A stretch of 51,421 nucleotides of DNA from an uncultured Lachnospiraceae bacterium (GTDB lineage: Bacteria > Bacillota > Clostridia > Lachnospirales > Lachnospiraceae). The stretch lies in contig CAJOLD010000001.1 in the NCBI GenBank assembly GCA_905235435.1, forward strand, positions 1-51,421, read 5' to 3'. A model generated the notes under the pieces. That model saw nothing but the letters and a program-made list of their open reading frames with translations. It had not been told where the DNA came from and ran no database searches. This document shows positions 8,940 to 17,009 of the stretch, piece by piece. Made by a program: the position numbers and the translations under genes. Position 1 is the stretch's first letter. Each line of letters begins with the position of its first letter.

Positions 8940-8965
8940 CATCAGGGGAAGGTCACATATAAAAT
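8936..8965 (+). promoter_or_regulatory. Strong promoter-like element before the ABC importer
   Basis: A perfect TTGACA at 8936-8941, overlapping the pnp stop codon (8937-8939). It is followed by TATAAA at 8958 (16-base spacer) or TAAAAT at 8960 (18-base spacer). Expected start is near 8971, only about 8 bases before the terminator stem at 8979. Confidence 0.65.
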
Positions 8966-8978
8966 ACCAGAGAGAACT

Positions 8979-9011
8979 GGCGTCCCGGGAGCTTTCTCGG
9001 GGCGCCTTTTT
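8979..9011 (+). terminator. Intrinsic terminator between pnp and the ABC importer
   Basis: A stem beginning GGCGTCCCGGGA (8979-8990) pairs with the arm ending CGGGGCGCC (to 9006), using two G-U pairs. TTTTT follows at 9007-9011. A second small hairpin CCGGC-TGAGG-GCCGG is at 9013-9027. It ends pnp transcription and also lies inside any transcript starting at the 8936 promoter. Confidence 0.8.
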
Positions 9012-9064
9012 CCGGCTGAGGGCCGGAGAGAAAGAATAAAAAGGGTAAACAAGGAGGAGACAGA

Positions 9065-10090
9065 ATGAAAAAGAGCACAGTCGCACTGCTTGCAGGTGCC
9101 GCGCTTGCAGCGGCAGCAGCACTTCCGGCCACTGCCGGCGAGGCGGAGGAGATCCGTGTCGGTATCGTACAGTTCGTGGACCACGCGTCCCTGAATCAGA
9201 TCAGGACCAGCCTTGAATCCAGACTGGATGAGCTCGCCGAAGAGCAGGGCGTCAACTTCAATTACGCGGATTACTATTACAACGGCAACGCGGACGGTTC
9301 CACGCTGCAGCAGATCGGGGCGGACCTGATCTCCGAGGACGTGGATGTGATCGTGGCGATCGCGACGCCGGCAGCCCAGATCATGCAGGCAGCCGCCGAA
9401 GATACCGATATTCCGATCGTCTTCTCCGCAGTCAGTGATCCTGTCACCGCGGGACTTGCAAAGGAGCTTGACGCACCCGGCATGAACATCACCGGCACGT
9501 CCGATGCCTTAAATACCACGACCATGATGGAGCTGATCTTCGCGAACGATCCGGAAGCGGATACCGTCGGCCTGCTCTATTCCAAGAGCGAGGACGCTTC
9601 CCGCGTTCCCATCGAGGAAGCAAAGGCCTTCCTGGATGAAAAGGGCGTAAAGTATGTCGAAAAGACCGGCACGACCACGGACGAGGTCAACGCCGCCGTG
9701 GATGCCCTCATCGCCGAGGGCGTGGACGCGATCTTCACCCCGACCGACAACACCGTCATGAACGCCGAGCTGGCGATCTATGAGAAGCTGATCGACGCCG
9801 GCATCCCGCACTACTGCGGCGCTGATTCCTTTGCCCTTAACGGCGCTTTCCTCGGCTTCGGCATCAACTATGAGGATCTCGGCACCGCGACGGCAGAGAT
9901 GGTCGCGGAGATCACCGTGAACGGGGCGGATCCCGCCGAGACACCGGTCCGCACCTTTGACAACGGTATCGCGACGATCAACACCGAGACCGCGGAAGCG
10001 ATCGGGATCGATAAGGATGCCGCGGAGGAGGCTTTCGCTCCCTTCTGCTCCGATATCGTATATGTGACCACCGCCGAGGAATTTGAATAA
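9065..10090 (+). CDS. ABC transporter substrate-binding protein, TrpX-type (PF04392-like)
   Basis: 341 residues. A signal peptide spans about residues 1-25 (KK, hydrophobic Ala-rich core, ATA-GE cleavage-like end). The mature part shows VGIVQFVDHASLNQI, VDVIVAIATPAAQ, IPIVFSAVSDPVTAGL, NITGTSD and DAIFTPTDNTVMN, the pattern of the ABC_sub_bind family. Several characterised members bind tryptophan or tyrosine. No lipobox cysteine is present in the signal peptide, which is unusual for a Gram-positive binding protein. ATG 9065 follows aaggagga. Permease and ATPase genes follow. Ligand is an inference. Confidence 0.88.
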   Translation: MKKSTVALLAGAALAAAAALPATAGEAEEIRVGIVQFVDHASLNQIRTSLESRLDELAEEQGVNFNYADYYYNGNADGSTLQQIGADLISEDVDVIVAIATPAAQIMQAAAEDTDIPIVFSAVSDPVTAGLAKELDAPGMNITGTSDALNTTTMMELIFANDPEADTVGLLYSKSEDASRVPIEEAKAFLDEKGVKYVEKTGTTTDEVNAAVDALIAEGVDAIFTPTDNTVMNAELAIYEKLIDAGIPHYCGADSFALNGAFLGFGINYEDLGTATAEMVAEITVNGADPAETPVRTFDNGIATINTETAEAIGIDKDAAEEAFAPFCSDIVYVTTAEEFE

Positions 10091-10120
10091 TTGACAGTTC
10101 ACGGCTATCGGTAAAAATTC

Positions 10121-10144
10121 TGCCCGCGGCGCCTGCCGCGGGCA
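10121..10144 (+). other. Perfect hairpin between binding-protein and permease genes
   Basis: TGCCCGCGGC (10121-10130), loop gcct, GCCGCGGGCA (10135-10144): a perfect 10-bp stem with no U tract. Such hairpins after binding-protein genes can protect the upstream mRNA and raise its copy number over the permease and ATPase; that role is inferred. Confidence 0.7.
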
Positions 10145-10165
10145 TCACTGACGGAGGACCAGGCT

Positions 10166-11113
10166 TTGGGTAATTTTCTGACAGTACAGATCGTACAGAC
10201 AGCAATGGAGATAGGACTCATTTATTCACTGATCGCGCTGTCACTGTTCATCAGCTTCAGCATACTGAATATCTGTGACCTTTCCACGGACGGGTGCTAC
10301 ACGCTCGGCTGCGCGGTCGGCGCGGTGGTGACCATCGCGGGACATCCGCTGCTTGCCATTCCGGCATCGATGGCTGCCGGCGCCTGCTCGGGTTTTATCA
10401 CGGCGCTCCTGCAGACCAGATTCGGCGTGCAGAGCATCCTTGCAGGCATTATCGTGAACACCGGCCTTTATACCGTGAACCTCGCGGTCATGGGCTTTTC
10501 CTCCAACCTTTCCATCTTCGGGACGGACACGATCTTTTCGCTCGCGAAAGGCCTCTCCGGAGCGGCATGGTGGCAGAGCTGGTATAAGCTGATCATGCTC
10601 GGCCTGATCGTGGCGCTTGTCTGCATCGTCTTATACTGGTTCCTGGGGACAAGGCTCGGCCTTTCCATCCGGGCGACCGGCGACAGCCCGGCGATGGTGA
10701 AGGCATCTTCCATCAACCCGGCATTTACGATCACGGTGGGCCTGTGCATCTCGAACTCCCTGACCGGCCTGGCCGGCTCGCTGATCGCGCAGTACAACAA
10801 GACGAGCGATATCAACCTCGGCACCGGCATGGTGACGATCGCCCTGGCCTCCCTGGTCATCGGCGAGAGCTTCTCCCGGAAATCGGGGAATATGGCCGTG
10901 CGCATCCTCTGCGTTCCGCTCGGGTCCTGCCTGTACAGGCTGATCGTTTCCATCGCGCTGCGCCTGAATATCCCGACGGAGGCGTTCAAGCTGGTCTCCG
11001 CCGTGATCGTGGCGATCGCGCTCATCCTGCCCCAGGTAAAGAGCAGCCTTCAGCTTCGCGTAAAGATGCACCGCGTCAGGCAGACGGCGAAAGGAGGGGA
11101 GAAGGATGCTTGA
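10166..11113 (+). CDS. ABC transporter permease, TrpY-type
   Basis: 315 residues, mostly hydrophobic, with about eight membrane segments and the branched-chain/sugar-type BPD_transp_2 look: SLFISFSILNICDLSTDGCYTLG at the N-terminus, GVQSILAGIIVNTGLYTVN near 92, and GTRLGLSIRATGDSPAM near 160 (cytoplasmic coupling loop). The start is TTG 10166, seven bases after acggagga; no nearby ATG or GTG fits. Its end overlaps the ATPase gene by 8 bases, so coupled translation is likely. It forms the membrane pore of the importer with the genes on either side. Confidence 0.92.
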   Translation: MGNFLTVQIVQTAMEIGLIYSLIALSLFISFSILNICDLSTDGCYTLGCAVGAVVTIAGHPLLAIPASMAAGACSGFITALLQTRFGVQSILAGIIVNTGLYTVNLAVMGFSSNLSIFGTDTIFSLAKGLSGAAWWQSWYKLIMLGLIVALVCIVLYWFLGTRLGLSIRATGDSPAMVKASSINPAFTITVGLCISNSLTGLAGSLIAQYNKTSDINLGTGMVTIALASLVIGESFSRKSGNMAVRILCVPLGSCLYRLIVSIALRLNIPTEAFKLVSAVIVAIALILPQVKSSLQLRVKMHRVRQTAKGGEKDA

Positions 11114-11921
11114 GCTTAAGAACATTTTCATGACCTTCAACCCCGGGACCGTCAATGAAAAGAAAGCGCTTGAGGGCCTCTCCCTGAAGCTGGACACCGG
11201 GGACTTCGCGACGATCATCGGTTCCAACGGAGCCGGGAAGTCGACGATGTTCAATATGATCACGGGGACGTACTTCCCCGACGAAGGGCAGATCATCCTC
11301 GACGGCGACGATATCACCTTTGTCCGGGAGCATATCCGCAGCCGGTATATCGGCAGGCTCTTCCAGGATCCGCTGATGGGGACGGCGCCGAACATGACGA
11401 TCGAGGAAAACCTTTCGGTCGCCTATCTGCGCGCCAGCATCGGGAACCGCGGGAGCTTCAGCAGGATATCCAAGAAAGAGAAGGAATTTTTCCGCGAAAA
11501 GCTCTCCCTTCTGGGTATGGGCCTTGAAGACCGCATGACCAGCCCGGTGGGCCTTCTCTCCGGCGGACAGAGGCAGGCGCTGACCCTGCTCATGGCGACG
11601 GTCGTCACGCCGCGCATCCTGCTCCTCGACGAGCACACCGCGGCTCTGGACCCGGCGACGGCCGATAAAGTACTGGAGCTGACGCGCGAGGTCGTGGAGG
11701 ACAGAAAGATCACCTGCATGATGGTCACCCACAACATGCAGCAGGCGCTGGATCTGGGAAACAGGACGCTGATGATGTCCGACGGCCGGATCGTATTTGA
11801 CACGGCCGGGCAGGAGCGGGCCGGAATGACCGTGAACGATCTGCTGCGGAGGTTCGCGCAGCAGGCCGGCCACAGCCTGAGCAACGACAGGATCCTTCTC
11901 TCCACGGAGGAAGGAAGATAA
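11106..11921 (+). CDS. ABC transporter ATP-binding protein, TrpZ-type
   Basis: 271 residues. Walker A GSNGAGKST lies near residue 39, the Q-loop in LFQDPLMGTAPNMT near 85, signature LSGGQRQAL near 149, and Walker B ILLLDEHTAALDP near 170, with Glu following the Asp. The D-loop and H-loop MMVTHNM lie near 202. It energises uptake through the preceding permease. An ATG start within the permease gene and a Shine-Dalgarno aaggagggga support 11106. The gene ends 25 bases before a bidirectional terminator shared with aroA. Confidence 0.95.
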   Translation: MLELKNIFMTFNPGTVNEKKALEGLSLKLDTGDFATIIGSNGAGKSTMFNMITGTYFPDEGQIILDGDDITFVREHIRSRYIGRLFQDPLMGTAPNMTIEENLSVAYLRASIGNRGSFSRISKKEKEFFREKLSLLGMGLEDRMTSPVGLLSGGQRQALTLLMATVVTPRILLLDEHTAALDPATADKVLELTREVVEDRKITCMMVTHNMQQALDLGNRTLMMSDGRIVFDTAGQERAGMTVNDLLRRFAQQAGHSLSNDRILLSTEEGR

Positions 11922-11941
11922 GACGACCGGTCACTGAGATG

Positions 11942-11977
11942 AAAAACGGGCTGCCCCGGCGGGCAGCCCGTTTTTTT
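11942..11977. terminator. Bidirectional terminator between ABC importer and aroA
   Basis: A5 tract, CGGGCTGCCC (11947-11956), loop cggc, GGGCAGCCCG (11961-11970), T7 (11971-11977). The perfect 10-bp stem with A and T flanks works on both strands. Confidence 0.95.
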
Positions 11978-11995
11978 AAGCGGATGAAAAGACAC

Positions 11996-13276
11996 TTACC
12001 TTGCGAGAGAGGAGAGGTCCGCAAAGAAGGTGGGGTAGGAGATGGACACGCACGAATCGCTTAAGATGGTGGTGGTCCCTTCCGCGCCCAGCGCAGCCAC
12101 GGCAAAGCTCATGGCGGCCCGGTGGTCCGCGCAGGGATCAAGCTCGGCCCCGTGCAGCGCCCGGCCTCCCTCTATGATCATGCCGTCGTCGGTCGGTGTG
12201 ACGGCGGCGCCCATTCTTGTGAGATTGTCCGCCATGACGGCGATCCGGTCGGACTCCTTGACCTTGAGCTCCGCCGCGTCGCTGATCACGGTCGTCCCCT
12301 CCGCGAAGGCGGCAAGGACCGCGATCACGGGCAGCTCGTCGATGAGCGTCGGAATGAGGCTTCCGCCGATCTTGGTCCCGTGCAGCGCGCTGTGCCGGAT
12401 GAGCAGGTCCGCGCAGGGCTCCCCGCCGATCAGGGTCTCGTTTGAAACGGTGATATCGGCGCCCATCGCCCGGCAGACACGGAGAATGCCGTCGCGGGTG
12501 GGATTGATGCCGACGCCGCGAAGCAGGACGGAGGATCCCGGTACGATCAGAGCCGCGGCGATAAAGTACGCGGCGGAGGAGATGTCTCCGGGAACGACGA
12601 TGTCCTGACCGGTAAGACGCGGCTCCGGAAGGATGGTGACCCTGGTCCCCTCCCTTTTTAGCTTGGCGCCGAAGCCGGCGAGCATCCGCTCGCTGTGATC
12701 CCTCGAGACGGCGGGCTCTGTGAAGGAGACGGGGCCGTCGGCGTAAAGACCCGCCAGGAGCACGCAGGACTTCACCTGCGCCGACGCGATCTTTGAATCC
12801 CAGGACGCGGCATGGAGCGGCCCTCCTTCAATGGCCAGCGGCGCGCAGCCGCCGCCCCCGAGGTCCGTGATCCGCGCCCCCATATTGCGGAGCGGATCCA
12901 TCACGCGCTTCATGGGCCTGCGGCGGATGGAGTCATCCCCGGTGAGGACGCTGGAAAAGGACTGGCCTGCCAGGATACCGGACAGCAGGCGCATGGTCGT
13001 GCCGCTGTTGCCGACGTCCAGCTGCTCCTTCGGCGCGCGAAGGCCGTGCAGTCCGCGGCCGTGCACCAGGATGGCGTCCGGCGTGCGCTCGATGGGGATG
13101 CCCATCTGGCAAAAGCAGGAGATCGTGGACAGACAGTCCGCGCCCTCCAGGAAATGCGAGATCCGCGTTGTCCCCTCGGAAAGGGCGCCGAGCATGACGG
13201 CCCGGTGTGAGATCGATTTGTCTCCCGGCACGGTGAGCTCACCGCGCAGCGGGGAAGTGGAGCGGGATATTTCCAT
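11996..13276 (-). CDS. aroA: 3-phosphoshikimate 1-carboxyvinyltransferase (EPSP synthase)
   Basis: AroA transfers enolpyruvate from PEP to shikimate-3-phosphate in chorismate synthesis. The product has the N-terminal VPGDKSISHRAVML motif near residue 16, DVGNSGTTMRLLSG near 87, DDSIRRRPMKR near 113, a PGDISSAAYF stretch, DELPVIAVLAAFAEG near 310 and KVKESDRI near 338. The track-longest ATG at 13285 sits directly against the gagga Shine-Dalgarno. ATG 13276 has a better 10-base spacing and gives 426 residues with the usual short N-terminus, so I chose it. It follows tyrA on the minus strand with a short gap. Confidence 0.95.
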   Translation of the reverse strand: MEISRSTSPLRGELTVPGDKSISHRAVMLGALSEGTTRISHFLEGADCLSTISCFCQMGIPIERTPDAILVHGRGLHGLRAPKEQLDVGNSGTTMRLLSGILAGQSFSSVLTGDDSIRRRPMKRVMDPLRNMGARITDLGGGGCAPLAIEGGPLHAASWDSKIASAQVKSCVLLAGLYADGPVSFTEPAVSRDHSERMLAGFGAKLKREGTRVTILPEPRLTGQDIVVPGDISSAAYFIAAALIVPGSSVLLRGVGINPTRDGILRVCRAMGADITVSNETLIGGEPCADLLIRHSALHGTKIGGSLIPTLIDELPVIAVLAAFAEGTTVISDAAELKVKESDRIAVMADNLTRMGAAVTPTDDGMIIEGGRALHGAELDPCADHRAAMSFAVAALGAEGTTTILSDSCVSISYPTFFADLSSLAR

Positions 13277-13309
13277 AATGTTCATTCCTCCGACCGGCTT
13301 TCGGCCGGG

Positions 13310-14413
13310 TCAATGCGCTTCAATGACGTTGTAGCGGTGCTGGCGGAGAAGCTCGGCCGCTTTGCGGCTCGGTTCCTCCTCGTAGAATTCGATGCGGAGA
13401 ACACCGCCCTCGAACTCACGGTTGTTGACGATGCCGATGTTCTTGATGCTGATGCCGTTTACGGCAAGCGTCGTCGCGATGGTCGCGATCGCGCCGGATT
13501 CATCCACGATGTCGCAGTAGATGCGCCAGGTCTTCTTGATGGGGCCGAGCGGCTTGTCCGTAAAGGAGTTCCGGTAATCTCTGGAATCGCGGAACATGCT
13601 GCGGATATATCGTCCGTCGCCCTTCGTCATGTGGTCCTTTGCCTCTTCAAGGAGGCGGAGGAACTCGTCCATGACCTCGGCGATATTCTCCTCGTTCGTG
13701 ATGCAGATCTGCTCCCACATCTCCGGGGAGGAGGAGGCGATCCTTGTGATATCCTTAAAACCGCCGGCGGCGATCAGCTTCATATACTCCTCGCGCGTGT
13801 CGAGATTGTGCACGGTGTTGACCAGCGCTGCGGCGACCAGGTGCGGAAGGTGGCTCACGGCCGCGGTGATAAAGTCATGCTGCCGGTAGTCGAGCCTGAG
13901 CGGAATGGCGCCGAGCGACCTCGCGAGGCCGGTGAGGCGCTCCAGGACCTCCGGGTCCGTCTCGGGCTCCGGCGTCAGGATGTAGTAGGCATTTTCAAAA
14001 AGATGCTCCGTCGAGGAATCCAGGCCGGATCTCTCGGAGCCGGTCATCGGGTGGCCGCCGATAAAGCGGGCGGAGAGCCCGAGGCGGCGCGCCTCCTCGT
14101 GGATGCCGGTCTTTACGCTGCCGACATCGGTGATGATGGGGCGGCTGCCGGCCGCTTTCGCCAGCGGCTCCAGGGCGGCGATGTTATTTTCAACGGGAGC
14201 GCACAGAAAGATGACGTCGCAGGCCGCGAAGGCCGGGTCGGAGGGACCGCTGCAGATGACGTCGATCACGCCTTCGGAGAGAGCCTTTTCCGAGGTCTCC
14301 CGGGAGCGGGTGTACGCGCAGATGGAAGCGGACGGGTCCAGAGAGCGCAGCGCCTTCGCGAGCGAACCGCCGATCACGCCCAGTCCGATAAAACCGAAAG
14401 AGTGACGTTCCAT
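13310..14413 (-). CDS. tyrA: Prephenate dehydrogenase with C-terminal ACT domain
   Basis: TyrA oxidises prephenate to 4-hydroxyphenylpyruvate for tyrosine. From ATG 14413 the protein has 367 residues: a Rossmann GxGxxG motif (IGLGVIGGS) near residue 8, DVGSVKTGI near 97, the GGHPMTGSERSG substrate-binding motif near 120, a helical dimerisation domain with VSHLPHLVAAALV, and an ACT domain from about 295 (DESGAIATIATTLAVNGI). A longer frame to 14494 would run through the promoter region. ATG 14413 has gaaaggag eight bases upstream and starts right before the dinucleotide fold, so it is preferred. First gene of a tyrA-aroA operon. Confidence 0.95.
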   Translation of the reverse strand: MERHSFGFIGLGVIGGSLAKALRSLDPSASICAYTRSRETSEKALSEGVIDVICSGPSDPAFAACDVIFLCAPVENNIAALEPLAKAAGSRPIITDVGSVKTGIHEEARRLGLSARFIGGHPMTGSERSGLDSSTEHLFENAYYILTPEPETDPEVLERLTGLARSLGAIPLRLDYRQHDFITAAVSHLPHLVAAALVNTVHNLDTREEYMKLIAAGGFKDITRIASSSPEMWEQICITNEENIAEVMDEFLRLLEEAKDHMTKGDGRYIRSMFRDSRDYRNSFTDKPLGPIKKTWRIYCDIVDESGAIATIATTLAVNGISIKNIGIVNNREFEGGVLRIEFYEEEPSRKAAELLRQHRYNVIEAH

Positions 14414-14481
14414 TTCCCGATCTCCTTTCTTGCCACTTTCTTGCCAGAGAGGCAGGAATTTTAACTGATAAATCCTGTGCG

Positions 14482-14510
14482 ATTCTACTATCAATAAAGC
14501 AAACTGTCAA
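14482..14510 (-). promoter_or_regulatory. Promoter of tyrA-aroA
   Basis: On the minus strand, TTGACA (14510-14505), a 17-base spacer, TAGAAT (14487-14482). A leader of about 60 bases precedes the tyrA ATG; I see no T-box or long structured leader in it. Confidence 0.85.
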
Positions 14511-14542
14511 CCTGCGCGCATGCGCGAAAAGCAAACAACTAC

Positions 14543-14571
14543 TTGCATTTTAGGCACTGTTTTAGTACAAT
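14543..14571 (+). promoter_or_regulatory. Promoter of the EF-G-like gene
   Basis: TTGCAT at 14543-14548, 17-base spacer, TACAAT at 14566-14571. It is divergent from the tyrA promoter; the two -35 boxes are 32 bases apart. Confidence 0.8.
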
Positions 14572-14623
14572 ATATCCATGTGGCATTCTGCCAACTAACT
14601 GACAGACACGGAGGAGAAGGTTT

Positions 14624-16705
14624 ATGAAAGTTTACGCAACGGATAAGATCCGCAACGTCGCGCTTATGGGACATGGGGGGTCCGGTAAGACGAGTCTTGT
14701 GGAAGCCATGGCGAACGTGGTCGGGATGACGTCCCGCCTCGGCAGCGTCACCGACGGAACAACGATCAGTGACTATGACAAGGAGGAGCAGAAACGCAAG
14801 TTCTCCATCAGCTTGTCCATGGTTCCCATTCAGTGGAACGACTGCAAGATCAACGTTCTTGACACCCCGGGTTATTTTGACTTTGTGGGCGAGGTAGAGG
14901 AAGCGGCAGCAGCCGCGGATTCCGCCGTGATCGTGATCAACGGCAAGAGCGGCGTCGAGGTCGGCACGCAGAAGGCATGGAACATCTGCGATAAGTTCGA
15001 TGTCCCGCGCATGTTCTTCGTTTCCAATATGGACAATGAGCACGCGGACTACCATCAGATCGTTGAGGATCTCGGAGAGCTCTACGGCTCCAAGGTCGTC
15101 CCGCTTTTCCTGCCCATCCGCGAGAATGATAAACTTACGGGCTATGTGGATGTTATCCGCAACGCGGCCTTCAAATATGAGGACAAGCAGAAGACGAGCC
15201 CCTGCGATATCCCCGCGGATCTCGAGAGCGATCTTGAAGAGTACCGCGAGAAGCTCATGGAAGGCATCGCCGAGACGAGCGAAGAGTACATGGACCGCTA
15301 TTTCGAGGAAGGCGCGGATGCCTTCACGCCCGAAGAGGTCTTTGCGGCGCTGCGCGTGAGCGTGGCCGGCGGCGATCTCTGCCCGGTCGTAATGGGCTGC
15401 TGCCTTACCCTGCAGGGGATCTTGCCGCTTCTTGAAACGATCGTCAACTATCTGCCCAGCCCGGCTGACGCTAAGATCTCCGGCGAGAACGCCAAGACAG
15501 GGGATGCCTTTGAGGCAGACTATGACAACGCGAAACCCAAGTCCGCATTCATCTTCAAGACGATCGTGGACCCGTTCATCGGTAAATATTCCCTGATCAA
15601 GGTCGCCTCCGGCACCATCCGCGGCGACGACACGCTCTATGACGTGGAGAGCGAGGAAGAATTCCGCGCCGGCAAGCTGTACGTCTTTGAAGGCAGCAAG
15701 CCGCAGGAGGTCGCGGAGCTTCAGGCCGGCGACATCGGCGCCATCGCGAAGCTCGAGGCTTCCACCGGCGACACGCTCTCGACGAAGGGCACACCGGTGA
15801 AATATGACATTGTCAAGACTTCCGTGCCGTATACCTACAAGAGGTATTCGGCCGTCAAGAAGGGCGAGGATGACAAGGTCGCGCAGGCACTCGCGAAGAT
15901 CTGCCAGGAAGACCTTACCGTGCGCGCCGTCAATGACAGCGAGAACCGCCAGACCCTGCTGTACGGCATGGGCGATCAGCATCTGGATATCATCATCAGC
16001 AAGCTGCTCACCAAGTACAAGGCAGAAGCGGTCCTTGACCGTCCGAAGGTAGCGTTCAGGGAGACCATCCGCAAGAAATCCGATGTGGATTCCAAATACA
16101 AGAAGCAGTCCGGCGGACATGGCCAGTACGGACATGTCAAGATGACCTTCGAGCCGTCCCAGGATCTCGAGACACCCTATGTGTTCGAGCAGATCGTCGT
16201 CGGCGGCGCGGTCCCGAAGAACTTCTTCCCGGCCGTTGAAAAAGGCATCCAGGACGCCGTCCTCAAGGGACCGATGGCGGGATATCCCGTTGTCGGCGTC
16301 AAGGCAGTCCTCTACGATGGTTCCTACCATCCGGTCGACTCCTCTGAAATGGCATTCAAGACGGCGGCCAGCATGGCCTTCAAGGATGGCTTCATGAAGG
16401 CGGGCCCGGTCCTGCTTGAGCCGATCGCTTCCCTTAAGGTCACGGTTCCGGATAAGTTCACCGGCGATGTCGTGGGCGATCTGAACAAGCGCCGCGGCCG
16501 TGTGCTCGGCATGAACCCGGACCACAAGGGCAACACGATCGTGGAAGCGGACGTTCCGATGTCCGAGATGTACGGCTATTCCACGCAGCTGCGCTCCATG
16601 ACGGGCGGCAGCGGTGATTTCGCCTATGAGTTCGCAAGATACGAGCAGGCTCCCTCCGATGTACAGGAGAAGGAGATCGCGGCACGCGCCGCGGAGCAGG
16701 AATAA
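14624..16705 (+). CDS. EF-G-like translational GTPase (EF-G2-type paralogue)
   Basis: 693 residues with the full EF-G domain order: G domain, domain II (about 290-370), and domains III-V with GGHGQYGHV near 498 and the C-terminal GRVLGM and MSEMYGYSTQLRSMTGG segments. The P-loop is GHGGSGKT (residues 16-23) instead of the AHIDAGKT of canonical EF-G, as in the EF-G-2 paralogues. DTPGYFDF is intact. The usual NKMD base-recognition motif reads SNMD (134-137). So it is probably not the housekeeping translocase, which normally sits in the str operon with tuf. ATG 14624 follows acggaggaga. Exact role unknown. Confidence 0.88.
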   Translation: MKVYATDKIRNVALMGHGGSGKTSLVEAMANVVGMTSRLGSVTDGTTISDYDKEEQKRKFSISLSMVPIQWNDCKINVLDTPGYFDFVGEVEEAAAAADSAVIVINGKSGVEVGTQKAWNICDKFDVPRMFFVSNMDNEHADYHQIVEDLGELYGSKVVPLFLPIRENDKLTGYVDVIRNAAFKYEDKQKTSPCDIPADLESDLEEYREKLMEGIAETSEEYMDRYFEEGADAFTPEEVFAALRVSVAGGDLCPVVMGCCLTLQGILPLLETIVNYLPSPADAKISGENAKTGDAFEADYDNAKPKSAFIFKTIVDPFIGKYSLIKVASGTIRGDDTLYDVESEEEFRAGKLYVFEGSKPQEVAELQAGDIGAIAKLEASTGDTLSTKGTPVKYDIVKTSVPYTYKRYSAVKKGEDDKVAQALAKICQEDLTVRAVNDSENRQTLLYGMGDQHLDIIISKLLTKYKAEAVLDRPKVAFRETIRKKSDVDSKYKKQSGGHGQYGHVKMTFEPSQDLETPYVFEQIVVGGAVPKNFFPAVEKGIQDAVLKGPMAGYPVVGVKAVLYDGSYHPVDSSEMAFKTAASMAFKDGFMKAGPVLLEPIASLKVTVPDKFTGDVVGDLNKRRGRVLGMNPDHKGNTIVEADVPMSEMYGYSTQLRSMTGGSGDFAYEFARYEQAPSDVQEKEIAARAAEQE

Positions 16706-16717
16706 TTTTCCCGCGCT

Positions 16718-16772
16718 GCCCGCATTTGAATATCAGCAACCCGTTGTAAGGCACATGCGGGCAGATGCCCGC
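16718..16772 (+). promoter_or_regulatory. Mutually exclusive hairpins before the SCIFF precursor gene
   Basis: ATGCGGGC (16755-16762) can pair back with GCCCGCAT (16718-16725), or its GCGGGC core (16757-16762) can pair forward with GCCCGC (16767-16772). The two folds exclude each other. No convincing promoter hexamers or U tract are visible here, so the peptide gene may be read from the EF-G-like gene's promoter. Regulation is inferred. Confidence 0.45.
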
Positions 16773-16791
16773 GCAACAAAGGAGCAGACAA

Positions 16792-16935
16792 ATGAAGCAT
16801 ATCAAGACCCTGAACACCAAACCCCTGCAGAGCACGCTGAAAAAAGGCGGATGCGGGGAATGCCAGACTTCCTGTCAGTCAGCCTGCAAGACATCCTGCA
16901 CGGTTGGCAATCAGACCTGTGAGCATTCAAAATAA
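16792..16935 (+). CDS. scfA: SCIFF ranthipeptide precursor (six cysteines)
   Basis: A 47-residue peptide starting MKHIKTLNTK, with cysteines at 21, 24, 28, 32, 36 and 43. The spacing is C-x2-C-x3-C-x3-C-x3-C-x6-C. The leader (1-20) ends in KKGG, and the core contains CGECQTSCQSACKTSC. This is the SCIFF family (six cysteines in forty-five residues), a RiPP precursor found in nearly all Clostridia. A radical SAM enzyme converts its Cys thiols to thioether links with neighbouring residues. A strong aaaggag Shine-Dalgarno precedes ATG 16792 by six or seven bases. Its maturase follows after 108 bases. SCIFF peptides have been proposed to act in cell signalling; the function here is not shown by sequence. 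Confidence 0.95.
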   Translation: MKHIKTLNTKPLQSTLKKGGCGECQTSCQSACKTSCTVGNQTCEHSK

Positions 16936-16957
16936 TAGATCTTGATCAATACCGGAC

Positions 16958-17009
16958 GGGCTGCCGCATAAATGTGAAGCTGCATGGTACAGCATTTACG
17001 CGGCAGCCC
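16958..17009 (+). other. Long hairpin between SCIFF precursor and maturase genes
   Basis: GGGCTGCCGCATAAATG (16958-16974) pairs with CATTTACGCGGCAGCCC (16993-17009), giving 16 pairs with a single A/C mismatch. An 18-base loop can itself form GCTG/CAGC. Only cccttct follows, so it is at best a leaky terminator. It may stabilise the precursor mRNA or lower maturase expression. An ATG at 16984 lies in the loop and is not a credible start. Confidence 0.8.

Noticed and set aside
10091..10120. Possible promoter TTGACA at 10091 ahead of the permease gene
   Set aside because: The -35 is perfect, but only an A-rich run stands at the -10 position; the downstream hairpin and operon context explain the gap better.
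14507..16525. 672-residue minus-strand open frame across the EF-G-like gene
   Set aside because: Mirror of a recognised GTPase gene; no family motifs on this strand, and it would run out through the divergent promoter region.
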